A stretch of 8,384 nucleotides of DNA from an uncultured Emergencia sp. (GTDB lineage Bacteria > Bacillota > Clostridia > Peptostreptococcales > Anaerovoracaceae): positions 1 through 8,384 of the forward strand of contig CABSEO010000065.1 in the NCBI GenBank assembly GCA_902476665.1. Direction: 5' to 3'. How positions within the stretch are numbered: the stretch's first letter is position 1; every line of letters starts with the position of its first letter. A model generated the notes under the pieces. The model had not been told where the DNA came from. It searched no databases and saw only the letters and a list, made by a program, of their open reading frames with translations. Positions 6,352 through 8,384 of the stretch are shown here, one piece after another. Position numbers and translations under genes: made by a program.

Positions 6352-6376
6352 GGGAGCTGCATTTTCAGCAGCTCCC
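6352..6376. terminator. Hairpin terminator between convergent genes, probably bidirectional
   Basis: Perfect 9-base arms GGGAGCTGC (6352-6360) and GCAGCTCCC (6368-6376) with a 7-base loop, starting 12 bases after the DUF815 gene stop. On the plus strand the tail (CTATATGT) is poor in T. On the minus strand the hairpin is followed by TTTT, so it suits the convergent 55-codon gene better. It likely ends both transcripts. Confidence 0.75.
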
Positions 6377-6387
6377 CTATATGTAAA

Positions 6388-6399
6388 CTCTCGCGAGAG
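6388..6399. repeat. Perfect 12-base palindrome CTCTCGCGAGAG
   Basis: A gapless self-complementary 12-mer lies between the terminator hairpin and the stop of the minus-strand small gene. With no loop it would be a poor RNA hairpin, so a protein-binding site or chance are the likely readings. Its function is unknown. Confidence 0.6.
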
Positions 6400-6418
6400 G
6401 ATTCTACTCCATTTTTTC

Positions 6419-6586
6419 TTATCTTCTATCCAGGACAAATTGCCCCCTTTCCATGGCAGTAATTTTAGATGACCACGCCTGCATCGGTGTGGTGATATCA
6501 GCTTTTCTCCAATTATGCTGCAGAAGCCACTGATAAATTATTAACTCTCTTTCCCGTCTGGGATCACCTTTTGAATCAGTTTTCAT
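6419..6586 (-). CDS. Small 55-residue protein, function unknown
   Basis: I do not recognise this gene. The frame encodes MKTDSKGDPRRERELIIYQW... and ends ...AMERGQFVLDRR. The product is basic and hydrophilic, with three Trp residues (20, 26, 38), a predicted amphipathic helix at about 9-28 and no signal peptide or membrane segment. Support for a real gene is the strong ribosome binding site GGAGGAG about six bases before the ATG at 6584-6586, a TATAAT -10 box upstream and a terminator hairpin downstream on the correct strand. It is convergent to the DUF815 gene and divergent from the ABC exporter. A small regulatory or nucleic-acid-binding role is possible because of its charge, but nothing visible proves it. 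Confidence 0.65.
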   Translation of the reverse strand: MKTDSKGDPRRERELIIYQWLLQHNWRKADITTPMQAWSSKITAMERGQFVLDRR

Positions 6587-6632
6587 GATCTCTCCTCCAT
6601 TTCTTTGATTGATTATCCCCTTCTGTGCTTTT

Positions 6633-6638
6633 ATTATA
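6633..6638 (-). promoter_or_regulatory. Possible -10 box of the small minus-strand gene
   Basis: TATAAT on the minus strand lies 47 bases upstream of the small gene. The corresponding -35 region (GGGTTT at 17 bases) is poor, so the assignment is weak. The rest of the 6587-6767 gap holds the exporter promoter and no further gene. Confidence 0.4.
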
Positions 6639-6705
6639 ACTTTTCAATTTGAAGAAAACCCAGCTTATTCTGTGATATTTCTGTGAGGTAAATCTTACAA
6701 AAACA

Positions 6706-6734
6706 TTACATATTCTGCTGCTTTGTGGTATAGT
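6706..6734 (+). promoter_or_regulatory. Promoter of the ABC exporter gene
   Basis: -35 TTACAT (6706-6711), a 17-base spacer and -10 TATAGT (6729-6734). The predicted start is near 6741, and a GGAGG ribosome binding site follows at 6758-6762, five bases before the ATG. Confidence 0.75.
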
Positions 6735-6767
6735 AATATTGCTTATAATACCTGGTCGGAGGAAACT

Positions 6768-8384
6768 ATGATAAGAAAATTTTCAAAATACTATAAGCCT
6801 CATTTGAGACTTTTTATTCTGGATATGACCTGTGCTTTCATCGTAGCATGCTGCGATCTGTTCTACCCGGTCATCGCAAAAAACATTATCAATGACTATG
6901 TGCCCAACCAGAACATCCGGCTTTTCATCGTGTGGATCTGTGTACTCCTGGGGATCTATCTGCTCAAGGCTTTTCTGAACTATATCATTCAGTACTGGGG
7001 GCATATTGTCGGTGTCAGAATTCAGGGGGACATGCGCCGTGAGCTGTTCCGACATCTGCAGAAACTTCCTTTTTCTTTCTTTGACGAGAATAAAACGGGC
7101 TCCATTATGAGCCGGATGATCAATGACCTGTTTGAAGTATCAGAGCTTGCCCATCACGGACCTGAAAATCTGTTTCTTTCACTGATCATTCTGGTGGGGG
7201 CGTTCATTATGCTGGCACAAATCAGTGTTCCGCTGACACTGATTACTTTTGCAGTGTTGCCTTTCATGATTTTTTTCGCTTTTAAGACCAGAGATATGAT
7301 GAACAGGACATTTAGCGAAACCCGTGTAAAGACAGCTGAGATCAACGCAAGTGTGGAAACCGCCATCGCTGGCATTCGTGTATCCAAAGCCTATACTGCA
7401 GACGAACATGAAAATGAAAAATTCAATATTGCAAACGAGAATCTGAAGCGTTCCAGAGCCGGAGCCTATAAATCCATGGGCATCTTTCAGTCCGGTATGA
7501 CTCTGTTCATGGATATGCTTTATCTGGTGGTGCTGACCAGCGGAGGTTTATTCTTCTTCTACGGAAAAATCAATGCAGGTGAGTTTGCCGCTTTTCTGTT
7601 ATATATCTCGATGTTTCTCAATCCGGTAAACAAGCTGGTATCTTTCTATGAACAGCTTCAGGAGGGCATGACCGGATTCAGAAGGTTCTGTGAGATTATG
7701 GAGTTGCCGGAAGAAGAAGATCCTGAAGACGATCTGCTCACACCTGACCATCTGGACGGCAATATCTGTTTTGAAAATGTGACCTTCAGTTATGAATCCG
7801 GTGAAAATGATGAGGAAAAACCGCCGATCATCAGCAATCTGACCATGGAAATCAAGCAGGGACGTACCCTGGCCCTGGTAGGACCATCAGGAAGTGGAAA
7901 AACTACCATGTGCCACCTGATTCCAAGATTTTACGATGTGGATTCCGGCCGCATCACCATAGACGGTATCGATATTACACACATCTCCCGCTATGCACTT
8001 CGTAAAAACATCGGAATGGTCGCACAGGATGTCTTCCTGTTCAACGGTACAATCCGTGAGAATATTGCTTACGGTAATCTGGATGCAACAGAAGACGAAA
8101 TTATCGCTGCTGCAAAAAAAGCAAATATTCATGATTACATCATGACCATGGAAGATGGCTACGATACACAGGTGGGTGAGCGCGGCATCAAGCTGTCCGG
8201 AGGCCAGAAGCAGCGTATTTCTATTGCTCGTGTTTTCCTGAAAAATCCACCGATTCTGATTCTCGATGAAGCCACCTCTGCTCTGGATAATGCTACAGAA
8301 ATGCTCATTCAGAAATCGCTGGAGGAGCTGGGCCGCGGCAGAACCTCCATCATCGTTGCCCACCGTCTCTCCACCATCAAAAGC
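6768..8384 (+). CDS. ABC exporter half-transporter, permease fused to ATPase (partial, runs off right edge)
   Basis: An open frame of 539 codons with no stop, lacking only the last part of the nucleotide-binding domain. The N-terminal permease (about 1-310) has hydrophobic segments near 15-41, 52-76, 134-172 (two helices) and 245-288 (two helices), i.e. the six-helix exporter fold. The ATPase domain (about 333 onward) has Walker A GPSGSGKT (373 region, Lys378), Q-loop Gln420 in VAQDVFLFNGT, signature LSGGQ (476-480), Walker B ILILDE (496-501) with catalytic Glu501, the D-loop SALD and H-loop His532 (VAHRLST). All catalytic residues are present, so it could work as a homodimer, like multidrug and lipid exporters of the MsbA/BmrA/LmrA type. 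The substrate cannot be inferred; a heterodimer partner may lie downstream. A short acidic insertion (SGENDEEKPP) sits between the A-loop tyrosine and Walker A. Confidence 0.95.
   Translation, partial: MIRKFSKYYKPHLRLFILDMTCAFIVACCDLFYPVIAKNIINDYVPNQNIRLFIVWICVLLGIYLLKAFLNYIIQYWGHIVGVRIQGDMRRELFRHLQKLPFSFFDENKTGSIMSRMINDLFEVSELAHHGPENLFLSLIILVGAFIMLAQISVPLTLITFAVLPFMIFFAFKTRDMMNRTFSETRVKTAEINASVETAIAGIRVSKAYTADEHENEKFNIANENLKRSRAGAYKSMGIFQSGMTLFMDMLYLVVLTSGGLFFFYGKINAGEFAAFLLYISMFLNPVNKLVSFYEQLQEGMTGFRRFCEIMELPEEEDPEDDLLTPDHLDGNICFENVTFSYESGENDEEKPPIISNLTMEIKQGRTLALVGPSGSGKTTMCHLIPRFYDVDSGRITIDGIDITHISRYALRKNIGMVAQDVFLFNGTIRENIAYGNLDATEDEIIAAAKKANIHDYIMTMEDGYDTQVGERGIKLSGGQKQRISIARVFLKNPPILILDEATSALDNATEMLIQKSLEELGRGRTSIIVAHRLSTIKS

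Noticed and set aside
7887..8363. Minus-strand open frame of 158 codons over the exporter ATPase domain
   Set aside because: Antisense to an intact Walker A to H-loop coding region; no independent support.

Overview
The window looks like chromosomal DNA of a low-to-moderate GC Bacillota, most likely a Lachnospiraceae-type Clostridia. The reasons are the T-box leader, AGGAGG-type ribosome binding sites, sigma-A promoters with 17-base spacers, a fused FolB-FolK protein, a DUF6506-like protein and a DUF815-type ATPase. No mobile element, CRISPR array, tRNA or rRNA was seen. The taxonomic call is inference from gene content only.

Region 1 (1-1122, minus strand) is a tRNA-sensing unit. A promoter drives a T-box leader whose parts can all be located: a stem I with a GUU (valine) specifier, a UGGU antiterminator bulge that fits the ACCA end of tRNA-Val, and mutually exclusive antiterminator and terminator hairpins. 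It is followed by a small DUF6506-like protein and then the N-terminal 133 codons of valyl-tRNA synthetase, which runs off the left edge. The valS fragment lacks about nine codons directly after the HIGH-type motif (HMGH). The reading frame is kept, but part of a helix that is conserved in all close class I synthetases is missing.

Region 2 (1182-3938, minus strand) is a tight folate operon: folE, a small HD-domain hydrolase, folP, and a fused folB-folK. The genes are separated by 1-2 bases or overlap by 4. The operon contains GTP cyclohydrolase I, the aldolase, the pyrophosphokinase and dihydropteroate synthase. It has no recognisable Nudix FolQ, so the HD protein is a candidate for the missing dihydroneopterin phosphate hydrolysis step, or for another linked role.

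Region 3 (3988-6376, plus strand) is divergent from folE and has a near-consensus promoter. It holds a branched-chain aminotransferase (ilvE) overlapping by one base (TAATG) with a DUF815-type AAA ATPase, then a strong hairpin.

Region 4 (6388-8384) has a perfect 12-base palindrome, a 55-codon minus-strand gene with a good ribosome binding site, a divergent promoter region, and the first 539 codons of an ABC exporter half-transporter that runs off the right edge. The valine theme recurs (valine T-box, valS, ilvE), but no shared control element between these units was found.
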